Assembly: GCF_001426195.1 (NCBI RefSeq) | Contig: NZ_LMRS01000056.1 | Span: 1-64,000, forward strand | Direction: 5' to 3' | Length of the DNA stretch: 64,000 nt | Source of the DNA: Sphingomonas sp. Leaf339 | GTDB taxonomy: Bacteria > Pseudomonadota > Alphaproteobacteria > Sphingomonadales > Sphingomonadaceae | Shown here: positions 1-10,106 of the stretch, one piece after another | How the letters are laid out: every line of letters begins with the position of its first letter | Position numbering within the stretch: position 1 is the first letter of the stretch | Program-made: the position numbers and the translations under genes | The notes under the pieces: model-generated | Told to the model about the DNA's origin: nothing | The model's input: the letters and a program-made list of their open reading frames with translations, nothing else | Databases searched by the model: none

Positions 1-228
1 CCGCGGCACCAGCTCGTAAGCGACACCGCTGCGGTGAAACCCCTCTACCCACACACCCCAGATGCGTCAACCACCATGTGACAGTTTTTTGATGAAATAT
101 GGGAAAGCCGATTATTCGTCAGATAGTTGCTGGGAGATACCAATTGATACCGCACGGCCTTCCCCCCGGCAGTAGCACCCGAATCACGATCGCTTGAGCG
201 AATCGCGATTCGGTTTCATGTTGTCACC

Positions 229-507
229 ATGACGCAGCAACCCGCCGGATTGGACGATCCCGACTATGCGCGCTTCGCCTGGGGCCGATTTAGACATCTG
301 CTCAGCTGGATGACCGTCGTCGCGGCGATCTGCGTCGGTGCCGTGATCGTCGTGATGGCACATCTTCAGGGGCCGCTCCATATTGTCACCATGGCTGCGA
401 TCATCGGTGGCGTCGGCGGTTCGGTGATGCTGGCCGGCCTGTTGATGGGCCTCGTCTTCCTGAGTTCGGGGTCGGGCCATGACGAGGATGTCGAGCGGAT
501 CGACTGA
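229..507 (+). CDS. small two-helix membrane protein, unknown function
   Basis: A 92-residue protein I do not recognise as a named family. A polar N-terminus of about 25 residues is followed by two hydrophobic stretches, about residues 28-48 and 55-78, joined by a short loop, then an acidic C-terminal tail (GHDEDVERID). This predicts an inner-membrane hairpin protein. It stands alone: the next gene is convergent and a strong hairpin separates them. No good ribosome binding site is visible before the ATG, so the start is only the longest plausible one. The overlapping minus-strand frame was treated as a shadow because it lacks any domain-like composition. Confidence 0.6.
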   Translation: MTQQPAGLDDPDYARFAWGRFRHLLSWMTVVAAICVGAVIVVMAHLQGPLHIVTMAAIIGGVGGSVMLAGLLMGLVFLSSGSGHDEDVERID

Positions 508-533
508 ACGACCTTTCGGCCTCGCAAACCAAA

Positions 534-562
534 GGGGCCGGCATCGATGTGATGCCGGCCCC
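534..562. terminator. bidirectional hairpin terminator between convergent genes
   Basis: A perfect 12-bp inverted repeat (ggggccggcatc / gatgccggcccc) with a 5-base loop lies between the small membrane gene ending at 507 and the minus-strand DUF4167 gene ending at 604. On the minus strand the stem is followed by a T-containing stretch (tttggttt); on the plus strand by tcccgttt. It probably ends transcription from both sides. Confidence 0.7.
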
Positions 563-603
563 TCCCGTTTCAACGATGCCCGTTCAGCAATCAGCCGATC
601 AAA

Positions 604-1704
604 TCAGCCGGCGCCGACCTCGTCTGGCGTCACCGTCCGGATTCGACGACGGCGGGGCTTCGGCGCCTCTCCGCTGCCAGCGGCCTCACTGGCCGCTGAA
701 ATCCCGAGCGACGGCGGCAGCCGATCCGCATCCACGCCGTTACTCTCCACCATCGGCACAGACTCAACCTCGCTGGTCGCCTGAACATCAGGCTGAATCA
801 GTTGAGCATCACGCCGTGGACGACCACGACGACGGGGCGGTGGCGCATCCGCTTCCAATACCGCCTCTGCCCGTTCCTGCAGGTTTTCGCCCGACGCAAC
901 CGGATCGGCGCGATGCTGGCCGGCAACCTCTACCTCGACGCGGGGTTCGGGCGCTTGTTCGATCTGGCGCGGGGCGCGATCCTCGCGCTCCCAGCGGCGT
1001 GGACGCTCGCCGTCGTTGCGCGGGGCGTCATACCGCTGACCGTCGTTGCGCTGACCCTCGTTTCGGGCGGCGTCATTGCGCTGTCCATCATTGCGTTGGC
1101 TGTCATTGCGCTGGCCGTCGTTGCGCGGCGCATCGTTACGCTGGCCCTCATACCGGGGCGCATCGTTCCGGTTACCATCCTGACGCCCCTCGTTGCGGGG
1201 GCGCGCGTCGCGCTGGCGATCGTCGCCCTGCTGACGGTCCTCGCGCGGACGATCCTCCCGGACCCGCTCGTTGCGCGGACGATCGTCGCGGTTCCGCTCC
1301 TGCCGGGCGGCCTCGCCCTGCTCGCCGGCGCGGATCGGTTCGCCCTCGTCGCCGTAATCGTCATCGCCATCCATCTCGAAATCGGACTGCTGACGTCGCG
1401 GCTGCGGCTGCTGGTCCTCGAAGCGACCGCGCTGATCGCTCAGCACACGGAAATAGTGATCCGCGAACTGGTGATAATATTCGGTGTTGACCCGGTCACC
1501 CTGACGCTGGGCATCGGCGGCCAGATTCTTGTACTTCTCGTACAACTGGTTCGCGTTGCCGCGGGCGCGGTTGTCGATGCGATTGCCGTTGTCGGGACGT
1601 CCCTGGCCACCCTGACGCGGGCCGCCCGTATTGCCGCTACCACCAGTACCATTGCCGCCGCGACCACGACGACGGCCAGCCTGTTGCTGCCGATTGTTGA
1701 TCAA
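604..1704 (-). CDS. DUF4167 domain protein with arginine/aspartate-rich repeats
   Basis: The N-terminal ~90 residues match the DUF4167 pattern of alphaproteobacteria: a basic Gly/Arg/Asn stretch (NNRQQQAGRRRGRGG), then a helix-rich core (NQLYEKYKNLAADAQRQGD, then EYYHQFADHYFRVLSDQ). The rest is low-complexity and highly charged, with many QRND-type repeats and a basic tail ending RRRRIRTVTPDEVGAG. RNA or ribosome association is often guessed for such composition but is not shown here. I chose the TTG at 1704, giving LINNRQ and 366 residues: an AGGA sits about 8 bases upstream, and the 23 codons before it look non-coding. It lies upstream of the prfA-prmC pair, reading the same way. Confidence 0.85.
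   Translation of the reverse strand: MINNRQQQAGRRRGRGGNGTGGSGNTGGPRQGGQGRPDNGNRIDNRARGNANQLYEKYKNLAADAQRQGDRVNTEYYHQFADHYFRVLSDQRGRFEDQQPQPRRQQSDFEMDGDDDYGDEGEPIRAGEQGEAARQERNRDDRPRNERVREDRPREDRQQGDDRQRDARPRNEGRQDGNRNDAPRYEGQRNDAPRNDGQRNDSQRNDGQRNDAARNEGQRNDGQRYDAPRNDGERPRRWEREDRAPRQIEQAPEPRVEVEVAGQHRADPVASGENLQERAEAVLEADAPPPRRRGRPRRDAQLIQPDVQATSEVESVPMVESNGVDADRLPPSLGISAASEAAGSGEAPKPRRRRIRTVTPDEVGAG
1011..1190 (-). repeat. degenerate 12-base tandem repeats encoding QRND units
   Basis: Within the DUF4167 gene, a run of imperfect 12-base units encodes repeated four-residue blocks such as QRND, PRND and QRYD. Repeats in phase with codons like these can expand or contract without a frameshift, so length variation between strains is expected. 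Confidence 0.7.
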
Positions 1705-1966
1705 GCTTGTTGTCCTTGTCCCAACGCTGAAACGGGCTCCCGGGCACGGCCCCAATGGCTGACATCGCCGCATGACACCTTGGCCGACGTGACGTCGGGC
1801 CTGCCACAGCCGCGAAATGCGACGTCATGACGATGGGTGCGGGTCGCCGTGCGATCCTGGACTATCATCGAAGATCGTGTGCCCCGACCTGTTCATAGCG
1901 GCGGAGCAACCCGTCCGACAAGCGAAATATCGACGCAACACGTACCACTTCAAGGCAAAAGCCGGT
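1705..1966. other. intergenic region with GACGTC palindromes upstream of DUF4167
   Basis: This 262-bp gap separates the prmC stop from the DUF4167 start (both minus strand). It holds two palindromes: cgacgtgacgtcg at about 1785-1797 and cgtcatgacg at about 1823-1832, roughly 80-130 bases upstream of the TTG start. They could be an operator or chance. I see no other gene here. Confidence 0.35.
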
Positions 1967-2780
1967 TCAGCTGGCCAGCAACGCCCGCGACCGGCCACCC
2001 AGATCGCGGTGTTCCGTCACGCCCAGACCCGCCGCGCGCAACAGATCGCCCACCGCCTGCGCCTGCGTCCAGCCGATCTCCAGCACTATCGCCCCACCCG
2101 GCGCCAACAGGCCGGGCAGCGCCGGCACCAGCCGCCGGTAATCGTCCAGCCCGTCCGCGCCCGCATAGAGCGCCGATACCGGCTCATGCGCCGCGACCTC
2201 GGGCGGCAGGGTCTCGTCGGTGGCAATGTACGGCGGGTTCGCGACGATCAGGTCGAACCGACCCGCGAGCGCCCCCGTCCAGTCGCCCTGCACCAGCGCC
2301 ACCCGATCCCCGAAGCCCCGTGCGTTCCGCCGGGCATAGGCCAGCGCCGCCGCCGACCGGTCGATCCCCAGTCCCCGCGCCGCCGGCCACTCGTCGAGCA
2401 GCGCCAGCAGCAACGTGCCCGGCCCGGTGCCCAGATCGAGCACGCTGGCCGGCGGTCGTCCCGCAAAATGCGCCAGCGCCGCGGCGATCACCGTCTCGCT
2501 GTCCGCACGCGGCACCAGCGCGCCGGGGCCGACCGCCAGATCCAGCGTCCAGAAACCACGCACGCCGGTGATATAGGCGACGGGTTCATGCCCCGCCCGC
2601 CGCTCGACCAGCGCCGCGAACCCAGCCGGCACCGGTCGCTCCATATCCAGCAGCAACGCCGACCGGTCGATCCCCAGCGCATGCGCCAGCAGCAGTTCGG
2701 CATCGAGTCGCGGCGTATCCGAAAACCCGAATCGCGCCGCCGCCTCGGCCAGCGCCGCCTGCACCCCGCCGCGCGGCGTC

Positions 2781-2788
<8 letters not shown>
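1967..2788 (-). CDS. prmC: peptide chain release factor N5-glutamine methyltransferase
   Basis: A 273-residue HemK/PrmC enzyme that methylates the glutamine of the GGQ motif in release factors RF1 and RF2 using S-adenosylmethionine. The catalytic NPPY motif is at residues 184-187, the SAM-binding DLGTGPG at 118-124, and the family signature EPVAYITG at 68-75; the N-terminal ~90 residues form the usual helical substrate domain. The ATG overlaps the end of prfA by 8 bases, so the enzyme is probably co-translated with its own substrate RF1. Length and motif order are normal for the family. Confidence 0.97.
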
Positions 2789-3860
<1,072 letters not shown>

Positions 3861-3888
3861 AATAAGTTCCTCTCTGGCATCGGGAGGA

Positions 3889-5130
3889 TCATCGCAGCGC
3901 CTCAGCCAAGGTCGCGAAGGGCACCGCGCGCTGGCTGCCATCAGCCAGCAACTTTACCGCTGCCATTCCGGCCGCCAATTCATCATCACCGATGATGATC
4001 GCCTTCCGTGCACCCAGCGCGTCGGCTTTCGCCATTCGCTGCTTCATCTTGCCCTTGTACGCCATGTCCACAGCCAGTCCCGCACGTCGTAGGTCGGCAA
4101 GAATACCCGTCGCCCGCGCTTCCGCCGCCGCGCCCATCGGTACGATCACCGCATCGATCGTCGGCGCCACGGGTTCGTCCAGAAGCATCGCCAACCGCTC
4201 GACCCCCGCCGCCCAGCCAACCCCCGCCGTCGCCGGCCCACCCAGCGACTCGATCAGCCCGTCATAGCGCCCACCCGCCAGCACGGTCCCCTGCGACCCC
4301 AGCCGGTCGGTCACGAATTCGAACGCGGTGTGCCGGTAATAATCCAGCCCGCGCACCAGCCGCGGGTTACGCGCCCACGCCACCCCCGCCGCATCCAGCC
4401 CGGCCGTCACCGCATCGAAGAACGCGCGCGCCTCCACGGTCAGATACGCGTCGATATCCGGCGCCGAATCCGCCGCCGGCCGATCGCGCGGGTCTTTCGA
4501 ATCGAGGATGCGCAGCGGGTTCTTCGCCAGCCGCGTCAGGCTGTCTTCGGACAGGTCCGCCCGGTGCGCCTCGAAATGTGCCACCAGCGCCTCGCGCCAC
4601 GCATCGCGCGTCTCGGCATCGCCCAGCGTGTTCAGCTGCAACGTCACGCCCTCGATACCCAGTTCGCGCAGCAACTGATCCGCCAGCACCAGCAATTCCA
4701 CGTCCGCCGCCGGCTCGGGCGCGCCGATCACCTCGGCGTCGATCTGGTGAAACTGGCGATACCGCCCCTTTTGTGGTCGTTCGTACCGGAACACCGCGCC
4801 CGACGTCGCCAGTTTCAGCGGCGCATATTGCTGCCACCCCTCGGTCAGGTACGCGCGCGCCAGCCCGGCAGTGAATTCGGGCCGGAGCGTCAGCGAGTCG
4901 TTGCCGCGATCGGGGAAGGTATACATCTCCTTGGACACGACATCGGTCGTCTCGCCGATCGACCGGGCGAACACCTCGGTCGCCTCGAACACGGGAATGT
5001 CGACGCGCTGGAAGCAATAAAGCGCACGCACGCGCTCGAACGTCGCCAGCACATGCGCGAAACGCCGCTGTTCGTCGCCGAAGATGTCCTGCGTGCCGCG
5101 CACGCGATGGGGGGTCTGGATACGGGCCAT
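3889..5130 (-). CDS. hisS: histidine--tRNA ligase
   Basis: Class II aminoacyl-tRNA synthetase of 413 residues that charges tRNA-His. Visible family features are the N-terminal [15 protein letters not shown], motif 2 [20 protein letters not shown], the histidine-A signature LVRGLDYY, and a C-terminal anticodon-binding domain ending near [12 protein letters not shown]. The ATG at 5130 was chosen because it yields [15 protein letters not shown], the usual start region; the longer frame adds 145 residues that are antisense to the neighbouring DUF1345 gene. It is the first gene of the hisS-prfA-prmC run. Confidence 0.97.
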   Translation of the reverse strand: MARIQTPHRVRGTQDIFGDEQRRFAHVLATFERVRALYCFQRVDIPVFEATEVFARSIGETTDVVSKEMYTFPDRGNDSLTLRPEFTAGLARAYLTEGWQQYAPLKLATSGAVFRYERPQKGRYRQFHQIDAEVIGAPEPAADVELLVLADQLLRELGIEGVTLQLNTLGDAETRDAWREALVAHFEAHRADLSEDSLTRLAKNPLRILDSKDPRDRPAADSAPDIDAYLTVEARAFFDAVTAGLDAAGVAWARNPRLVRGLDYYRHTAFEFVTDRLGSQGTVLAGGRYDGLIESLGGPATAGVGWAAGVERLAMLLDEPVAPTIDAVIVPMGAAAEARATGILADLRRAGLAVDMAYKGKMKQRMAKADALGARKAIIIGDDELAAGMAAVKLLADGSQRAVPFATLAEALR

Positions 5131-5182
5131 AAGAGCGCGGCTATCTAGGCGAGCGCACGCACAAGCGCTAGCGCCCCCACAC

Positions 5183-5830
5183 ATGGCACAAAAGATCCGG
5201 TGGAGGTTGGGACAACGCGTGGCGCCGCCGCGATTCGTCCTGTTCGTGGTCATCTTCCTCGCCGCGCTGGCCGGGTGCATCCCCTGGCTGGGGCGCGGGC
5301 GCGGGATCATGGCGGCGTTCGATATCGGCGCGACCGTGTTCCTGATCTCGGTCGCCACGTTGCTGGGGCATGGCGAGGCCGCCCGGATGCGCGCCGCCGC
5401 CCGGTTGAACGACGCCAACCGCGCGGTGCTGCTCGGCTTCACCGGCGTGACGATGATCGTCATCCTCGTCGCGGTGGCCGGCGAGCTGAAGGGCCGCAAC
5501 GACACCCTGTCGATCATCCTCGTCGTCACCACGCTGGTGCTCGCCTGGCTATTCTCGAACACCATCTACGCGCTCCACTACGCCCATCTCTATTATTCCG
5601 AGGGCGATAACGGGAAGGATGAGGGCGGGCTGGGCTTCCCCGGCGACGACACGCCCGATTACTGGGATTTCGCCTATTTCAGCTTCACGCTGGGCATGAC
5701 GTTCCAGACATCGGACGTCGAGATCAGCAACAGCCGCATCCGCCGCGTGGTGCTGGGTCAGAGCATGGCTGCCTTCGTCTTCAACATCGGCGTGCTGGCG
5801 TTCACCATCAACGTCCTCGGCGGCGCCTGA
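5183..5830 (+). CDS. DUF1345 family integral membrane protein
   Basis: A 215-residue inner-membrane protein with about five hydrophobic helices (near residues 16-34, 42-60, 77-97, 105-125 and 190-212). The segment [20 protein letters not shown] is the conserved DUF1345 signature, which resembles the selectivity region of ion-channel-like proteins, although no function has been established that I know of. I chose ATG 5183 because upstream codons overlap hisS antisense. The gene is divergent from hisS with about 50 bp between starts, and a monocistronic transcript is likely. Confidence 0.85.
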   Translation: MAQKIRWRLGQRVAPPRFVLFVVIFLAALAGCIPWLGRGRGIMAAFDIGATVFLISVATLLGHGEAARMRAAARLNDANRAVLLGFTGVTMIVILVAVAGELKGRNDTLSIILVVTTLVLAWLFSNTIYALHYAHLYYSEGDNGKDEGGLGFPGDDTPDYWDFAYFSFTLGMTFQTSDVEISNSRIRRVVLGQSMAAFVFNIGVLAFTINVLGGA

Positions 5831-5895
5831 AGGACTGGACGGTTGACCTTTCAGCCGCCTAAACCTCTCATCATCCCCATCCATAAGGGTTCTTC

Positions 5896-7815
5896 ATGAC
5901 CGTCAAGCCAGTCGTCGCCTGCCTGTTGTCCTCCGCTCTCGCCCTTCCCCTCGCCGCGCAAGTCCCCGCCGGCAACACCGCGCCGCAACCGGTGCCGTTC
6001 GTCGATACCATCCCGGCGGCGCGCGACATCGCCTATCCCGGCACGATCCAGCTCGACGTGGACGCCACCGACACCGAACGCGGCATCCTGCGCGTGAAGG
6101 AAACGATTCCCGTCCCCCAATCCGGGGCGATGACGCTGCTGTTCCCGAAATGGCTGCCCGGTGCGCATTCGCCGCGCGGCGAGATCGAAAAGCTCGCCGG
6201 CCTCGTCATCCGCGCGAACGGTCGCATCGTGCCGTGGACGCGCGATCCGGTCGACGTCTTTGCCTTCCACATCGACGTCCCCTCGGGCGCGAAGTCGCTC
6301 GACGTGCAGTTCCAGTTCCTGTCCGCGACCAAGGCCGATCAGGGCCGCATCGCCGTGACCCCGACGATGGTCAGCCTGCAACCCAATTCGGTCAGCCTCT
6401 ATCCGGCCGGCTATTACACCCGCCGCATCCCGATCCGCATGACCGCGACCTTCCCCGCCGGCTGGACGGCGGCGGGCGCGCTGCCCGCGAAGGTGTCGGG
6501 ATCGACCTATGCCTATGAGAAGACGAATTACGAGATCCTCGTCGATTCGCCCGTGCTCGCCGGCAAGTACGGCAAGACTTGGGCATTGTCGCCGCGCGTC
6601 GACCTGAACGTCTTCGCCGACGATCCGAAGGAGCTGGCCGCCACCCCCGAACAGATCGACGCGCACCGGCGGCTGGTCGATCAGGCGGTGAAGACCTTCG
6701 GCGCGCAGCATTACGACAAATATGAATTTCTGCTCTCGATCACCGATCAGCTCGGCGGTATCGGGCTGGAGCATCATCGCAGCTCCGAAAACGGCGTGAA
6801 CCCCGGCTATTTCATCGATTGGGAAAACAGCGTCACCCGCCGCAACCTGTTGCCGCACGAATTCACGCATAGCTGGGACGGGAAGTTCCGTCGCGGCGCC
6901 GACCTGTGGACCCCCGATTTCCGCACGCCGATGCGCGATTCGCTGCTCTGGGTGTATGAAGGCCAGACCCAGTTCTGGGGCTATGTGCTGCAGGCGCGCT
7001 CCGGCATCGTCTCCAAACAGGATACGCTCGACGCCTATGCCGCGACGATCGCGATCTACGACGCCGCGAAGGCGCGCCAGTGGCGGCCGTTGATCGACAC
7101 CACCAACGATCCCGTGATCTCGTCGCGCAAGCCCAAGGGCTGGACCAGCTGGCAACGGTCGGAGGATTATTACAACGAGGGCATGATGGTCTGGATGGAG
7201 GTGGACGCCATGCTCCGCCAGAAATCCGGCGGCACGAAATCGATCGACGATTTCGCCCGCGCCTTCTTCGGCATCCGCGACGGTGACTGGGGCGAGGTGA
7301 CCTACACCTTCGCCGATGTCGCCGCGACACTGAACCGCATCTTGCCCTATGACTGGGCCGGCTTCCTGCAACAGCGCCTGACCGAGACGGGCAAGCCCGC
7401 CCCGACGCGAGGGTTCGCGATGAACGGCTACAGCCTGATCTACACGACCGAGCCGACCAGCTATTTCGCCAAGGCCGAAAAGGCGCGCGGCATCGATGTC
7501 AGCTATTCGCTGGGCCTCGTCGTCAACAAGGAAGGCGCCGTCACCACGTCGATCTGGGATTCGCCCGCCTACGCCGCCTCGATCGACGTCGGTTCGCAGA
7601 TCGAGGGCGTGAACGGCCAGTCTTATAGCGGCGAGCGGTTGAAGGCCGCGATCCTCGCCGCGCGCGGCACGAAGGAGCCGATCCGGCTACTTGTCCGGAA
7701 TGGAGAACGCTTCCGCGATGTCGTTATCGACTATCATGACGGCCCCCGCTATCCGCGCCTGCAGAAGACCGGCACTGGCGAGACGGGATTGGACCGCCTG
7801 CTCGCGCCACGGTGA
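5896..7815 (+). CDS. secreted M61 family metallopeptidase with PDZ domain
   Basis: A 639-residue peptidase related to glycyl aminopeptidases (family M61). A signal peptide is apparent (hydrophobic residues 8-20, cleavage near AAQ). The zinc motif HEFTHSW has H321, E322 and H325, and a downstream glutamate in WVYEGQ (E355) is the likely third ligand. A beta-sandwich N-terminal domain precedes the thermolysin-like core, and a PDZ domain spans about 530-615 (GSQIEGVNGQSYSG). The product is probably periplasmic, acting on peptides with N-terminal small residues, by analogy only. It lies just upstream of ppa on the same strand, with a 27-bp gap. Confidence 0.9.
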   Translation: MTVKPVVACLLSSALALPLAAQVPAGNTAPQPVPFVDTIPAARDIAYPGTIQLDVDATDTERGILRVKETIPVPQSGAMTLLFPKWLPGAHSPRGEIEKLAGLVIRANGRIVPWTRDPVDVFAFHIDVPSGAKSLDVQFQFLSATKADQGRIAVTPTMVSLQPNSVSLYPAGYYTRRIPIRMTATFPAGWTAAGALPAKVSGSTYAYEKTNYEILVDSPVLAGKYGKTWALSPRVDLNVFADDPKELAATPEQIDAHRRLVDQAVKTFGAQHYDKYEFLLSITDQLGGIGLEHHRSSENGVNPGYFIDWENSVTRRNLLPHEFTHSWDGKFRRGADLWTPDFRTPMRDSLLWVYEGQTQFWGYVLQARSGIVSKQDTLDAYAATIAIYDAAKARQWRPLIDTTNDPVISSRKPKGWTSWQRSEDYYNEGMMVWMEVDAMLRQKSGGTKSIDDFARAFFGIRDGDWGEVTYTFADVAATLNRILPYDWAGFLQQRLTETGKPAPTRGFAMNGYSLIYTTEPTSYFAKAEKARGIDVSYSLGLVVNKEGAVTTSIWDSPAYAASIDVGSQIEGVNGQSYSGERLKAAILAARGTKEPIRLLVRNGERFRDVVIDYHDGPRYPRLQKTGTGETGLDRLLAPR

Positions 7816-7842
7816 TGGGTCGTTGATCTAAAAGGGGTTTAT

Positions 7843-8424
7843 ATGCGCATTGATCTGATTCCCGTCGGCGTGAACCCGCCCGACGACCTGAATGTCATCA
7901 TCGAGGTGCCGACCGGCGGCGAACCGGTGAAGTATGAATTCGACAAGGCGTCGGGCGCGCTGTTCGTCGATCGCATCCTGCATACGCCGATGCGCTATCC
8001 GGCGAACTACGGCTTCGTGCCGCACACGCTGTCGCCCGATGGCGATCCGCTCGATGCGCTCGTCATCGCCCGTTCGCCCTTCATCCCCGGCTGCGTCGTC
8101 CGTGCCCGGCCGATCGCGGTGCTGAACCTGGAAGACGAAGCCGGCGGCGACGAGAAGCTCGTCTGCGTGCCTGCCGACTCGGTCTTCCCCTATTATTCGA
8201 ACGTCGGCGGTCGCGCCGACGTGCCAGAGATCGTGTTCGAGCAGATCGAGCACTTCTTCACGCACTACAAGGACCTCGAAAAGAAGAAGTGGGTCCGCGT
8301 TGGCAAGTGGGGCGACGCCGACGAAGCCCGCCGCATCACGCTGGAGGCGATCGAGCGCTACGAGAACGCCAAGACCGACGGCCACGAACCAATGGACAAC
8401 GGCGCCGACCTGGGCCGCGAATAA
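7843..8424 (+). CDS. ppa: inorganic pyrophosphatase (family I)
   Basis: Soluble class A pyrophosphatase of 193 residues that hydrolyses PPi to two phosphates and pulls biosynthetic reactions forward. The metal-binding signature DGDPLD is at residues 66-71, preceded by the conserved MRYPANYGFVPHTLSPDG block. C-terminal FTHYKDLEKKKWVRVGKWG is also typical. The length is slightly longer than the E. coli enzyme (176). The gene is followed directly by a palindromic repeat that could end the transcript. Confidence 0.97.
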   Translation: MRIDLIPVGVNPPDDLNVIIEVPTGGEPVKYEFDKASGALFVDRILHTPMRYPANYGFVPHTLSPDGDPLDALVIARSPFIPGCVVRARPIAVLNLEDEAGGDEKLVCVPADSVFPYYSNVGGRADVPEIVFEQIEHFFTHYKDLEKKKWVRVGKWGDADEARRITLEAIERYENAKTDGHEPMDNGADLGRE

Positions 8425-8432
8425 GTATCTGC

Positions 8433-8520
8433 TCCCCGGCGAAGGCCGGGGTCCAGTGGGGTGAAGGGTGGTAATAACTCACCGCCGCCTTCCCAACTGG
8501 ACCCCGGCCTCCGCCGGGGA
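8433..8520. repeat. REP-like inverted repeat downstream of ppa
   Basis: Two 25-base arms, 8433-8457 (begins tccccggcgaagg) and 8496-8520 (ends ccgccgggga), are reverse complements with one mismatch and are separated by 38 bases. Each arm contains its own small GC-rich hairpin. This is the form of the palindromic intergenic repeats seen in many Sphingomonas genomes. It may also act as a terminator or mRNA stabiliser for ppa. Confidence 0.8.
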
Positions 8521-8733
8521 ACTGGTGCCGAGGCAGCGCCCACTCACAAACAGCGTTTCTTACCGGGTGAAAGCAAACACCCACCTGTCCTACACGCGGC
8601 AGAGTCAGCTAGAGCAAACCTCGCTCTTTCCCATCGTCCGCTAACCCCGAACCGCGCAAACCCTTGCGCACGCACGCACGCACGTGCGCAGGTGTGACTT
8701 TCGAGACTTTCCGCGCCGGAGACCTTTACCGGA
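8521..8733. other. intergenic region with CGCA tetranucleotide repeat
   Basis: The 213 bp between the REP-like element and the end of the DMT exporter gene hold no credible gene. At 8667-8682 there are four exact copies of CGCA followed by cgtgcgca; the whole block 8665-8690 is nearly self-complementary. I see no promoter or other signal that I would defend. Confidence 0.4.
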
Positions 8734-9627
8734 TCAGGTCTGCGCCCCGACCGCCGCGCTCGCCGCGATATCCCGCCGCCGCGCCGCGAACAGGCACGCC
8801 GCCACGATCACCGCGGCCCCCGCCAGCGTCCAGATCGACACTGCCTCGCCGAACACGATCCACCCCAGCGCCGCCGCCCAGACGAACGAGGTATATTCGG
8901 TCGCCGCCAGATAACTCGCCTCGCCCCGCGCATAGGCCCAGCCGAGCAGCAGCATCGATATCGACCCCAGCACGGCGGCGATGCCCAGCAACGGCACCAG
9001 CCCGACCGGCGGCACCTCCATCAGCCACGGCGCCGCCAGCGCCAGCGTCGCCAGCACGACCACCGACTGGAACAGCGCGATCTCCACCGGTTTCGCCGCC
9101 AACGCCTGCAACCGCGCCAGGATCAGGTTGATCGCATACAGCATCGCCGATGCAAGGATCGCCACCGATCCCCACCACGCCGCCGGTGCCGATGCGCTCC
9201 GGGATTGCCCTGCCAGAATGATGCCGATGCCCGCCAGCGCCGCGATCCCGGCGACCAGCGCCCGCCACCCGGCCCGCTCGCCCAGGAACAGCACCGCCAG
9301 CCCCAGCGCGAGGATCGGCGCGGTATAACCGATCGCCACGCCCAGCGTCATCGGCACCCGCGCCAGTCCCCAGAAGAACAGCAGCGCCATCGCCGTCGTC
9401 ACGCCGCCTCTGGCAAGGTGCAGCCCTAGCGTCCGGCGATCGGGCCAGATGCGCGGCCCGACGCTCCACAACGCCCCGCCGATCGCGACATTGCCGAACG
9501 CACGCCAGAACATCGTGTTGTACACGCCGATCGCCAGCACCAGCGCCTTCATCGCCGCGTCCATGACCGAAAAGACGCCGATCCCCAGCGCCGCGACCGC
9601 GAAGACGACGGCCGGTGTAGGCCTCAC
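8734..9627 (-). CDS. DMT superfamily (EamA) exporter
   Basis: A 297-residue transporter with about ten transmembrane helices arranged as two EamA repeats (residues ~5-140 and ~150-285), as in drug/metabolite exporters. The boundary between repeats follows the LGERAGWRALVAGIAALAGI segment, and the second repeat has the equivalent VFGEAVSIWTLAGAAVIV. The substrate cannot be told from sequence. The start is GTG at 9627, which overlaps the stop of the GNAT gene as GTGA; the longer frame upstream is antisense-like sequence inside that gene. It is third in the ispG-GNAT-DMT operon. Confidence 0.9.
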   Translation of the reverse strand: MRPTPAVVFAVAALGIGVFSVMDAAMKALVLAIGVYNTMFWRAFGNVAIGGALWSVGPRIWPDRRTLGLHLARGGVTTAMALLFFWGLARVPMTLGVAIGYTAPILALGLAVLFLGERAGWRALVAGIAALAGIGIILAGQSRSASAPAAWWGSVAILASAMLYAINLILARLQALAAKPVEIALFQSVVVLATLALAAPWLMEVPPVGLVPLLGIAAVLGSISMLLLGWAYARGEASYLAATEYTSFVWAAALGWIVFGEAVSIWTLAGAAVIVAACLFAARRRDIAASAAVGAQT

Positions 9628-10106
9628 CCTTCGCCGGCCAGCCGGTCCAGCGCCTCGCCTTCCAGCCGCCACGGCTCCCAGCCGGCCGACCGTTTCGCGC
9701 CGATATGGCTGTAGAAGGTCTTGGCCGTGTCGTTCCAGTCGAGCACCGCCCAGTCGATCCGCGCGCAATCCTGTCGCTTGGCTTCCTGCGCCAGCGCGGT
9801 CAGCAACGCCTTGCCCGCGCCGGTGCCGCGCGCCGCCTCGGACACGAACAGGTCCTCCAGATACAGGCTCGGCCGCCCCGTCCAGGTCGAATAGGTGCGG
9901 AACCACAGCGCCACGCCCTCGACCCGGCCACCGATCTCGGCGACATGCGCGAAGACCTCCGCCCCCGGACCGAACAACGTGGCGTGCAGTGACGCCTCGG
10001 TCGCCTGCACCGCATCCGGTTCGCGTTCGTACACCGCCAGCGCGACGATCAGGTCGAGGATCGCGGCCACGTCGCCGGGTTCGACCCGGCGGATCGCCAA
10101 CGTCAT
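9624..10106 (-). CDS. GNAT family N-acetyltransferase
   Basis: A 160-residue Gcn5-related acetyltransferase. The acetyl-CoA-binding motif A is seen in [20 protein letters not shown] (the R/Q-x-x-G-x-G/A pattern), followed by [20 protein letters not shown], which resembles diamine/polyamine N-acetyltransferases of the SSAT type. The acceptor is therefore likely an amine, but this is inference. The ATG at 10106 overlaps the ispG stop (ATGA) and the stop overlaps the DMT start (GTGA), so all three genes are translationally coupled. Confidence 0.9.
   Translation of the reverse strand: MTLAIRRVEPGDVAAILDLIVALAVYEREPDAVQATEASLHATLFGPGAEVFAHVAEIGGRVEGVALWFRTYSTWTGRPSLYLEDLFVSEAARGTGAGKALLTALAQEAKRQDCARIDWAVLDWNDTAKTFYSHIGAKRSAGWEPWRLEGEALDRLAGEG

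Noticed and set aside
1..60. A minus-strand reading frame at the left edge with a protein-like sequence (EGFHRSGVAYELVPR).
   Set aside because: A stop codon lies just upstream and only about 20 codons are visible, so it cannot be told from chance; it may be the start of a gene beyond the edge.
549..1830. Long plus-strand frames across the DUF4167 gene, one resembling a hydrophobic protein.
   Set aside because: They are antisense images of the Arg/Asp repeats: the complement of these codons reads as Val/Ala/Leu. No ribosome site or family feature supports them.
5851..7371. A 506-codon minus-strand frame opposite the M61 peptidase gene.
   Set aside because: It mirrors third-position GC bias of the peptidase gene and has no domain; the plus-strand protein has signal peptide, zinc motif and PDZ.
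8665..8690. CGCA tetranucleotide repeat as a phase-variation tract.
   Set aside because: It is intergenic, short, and not placed in a promoter spacer or start of a gene that I can identify.
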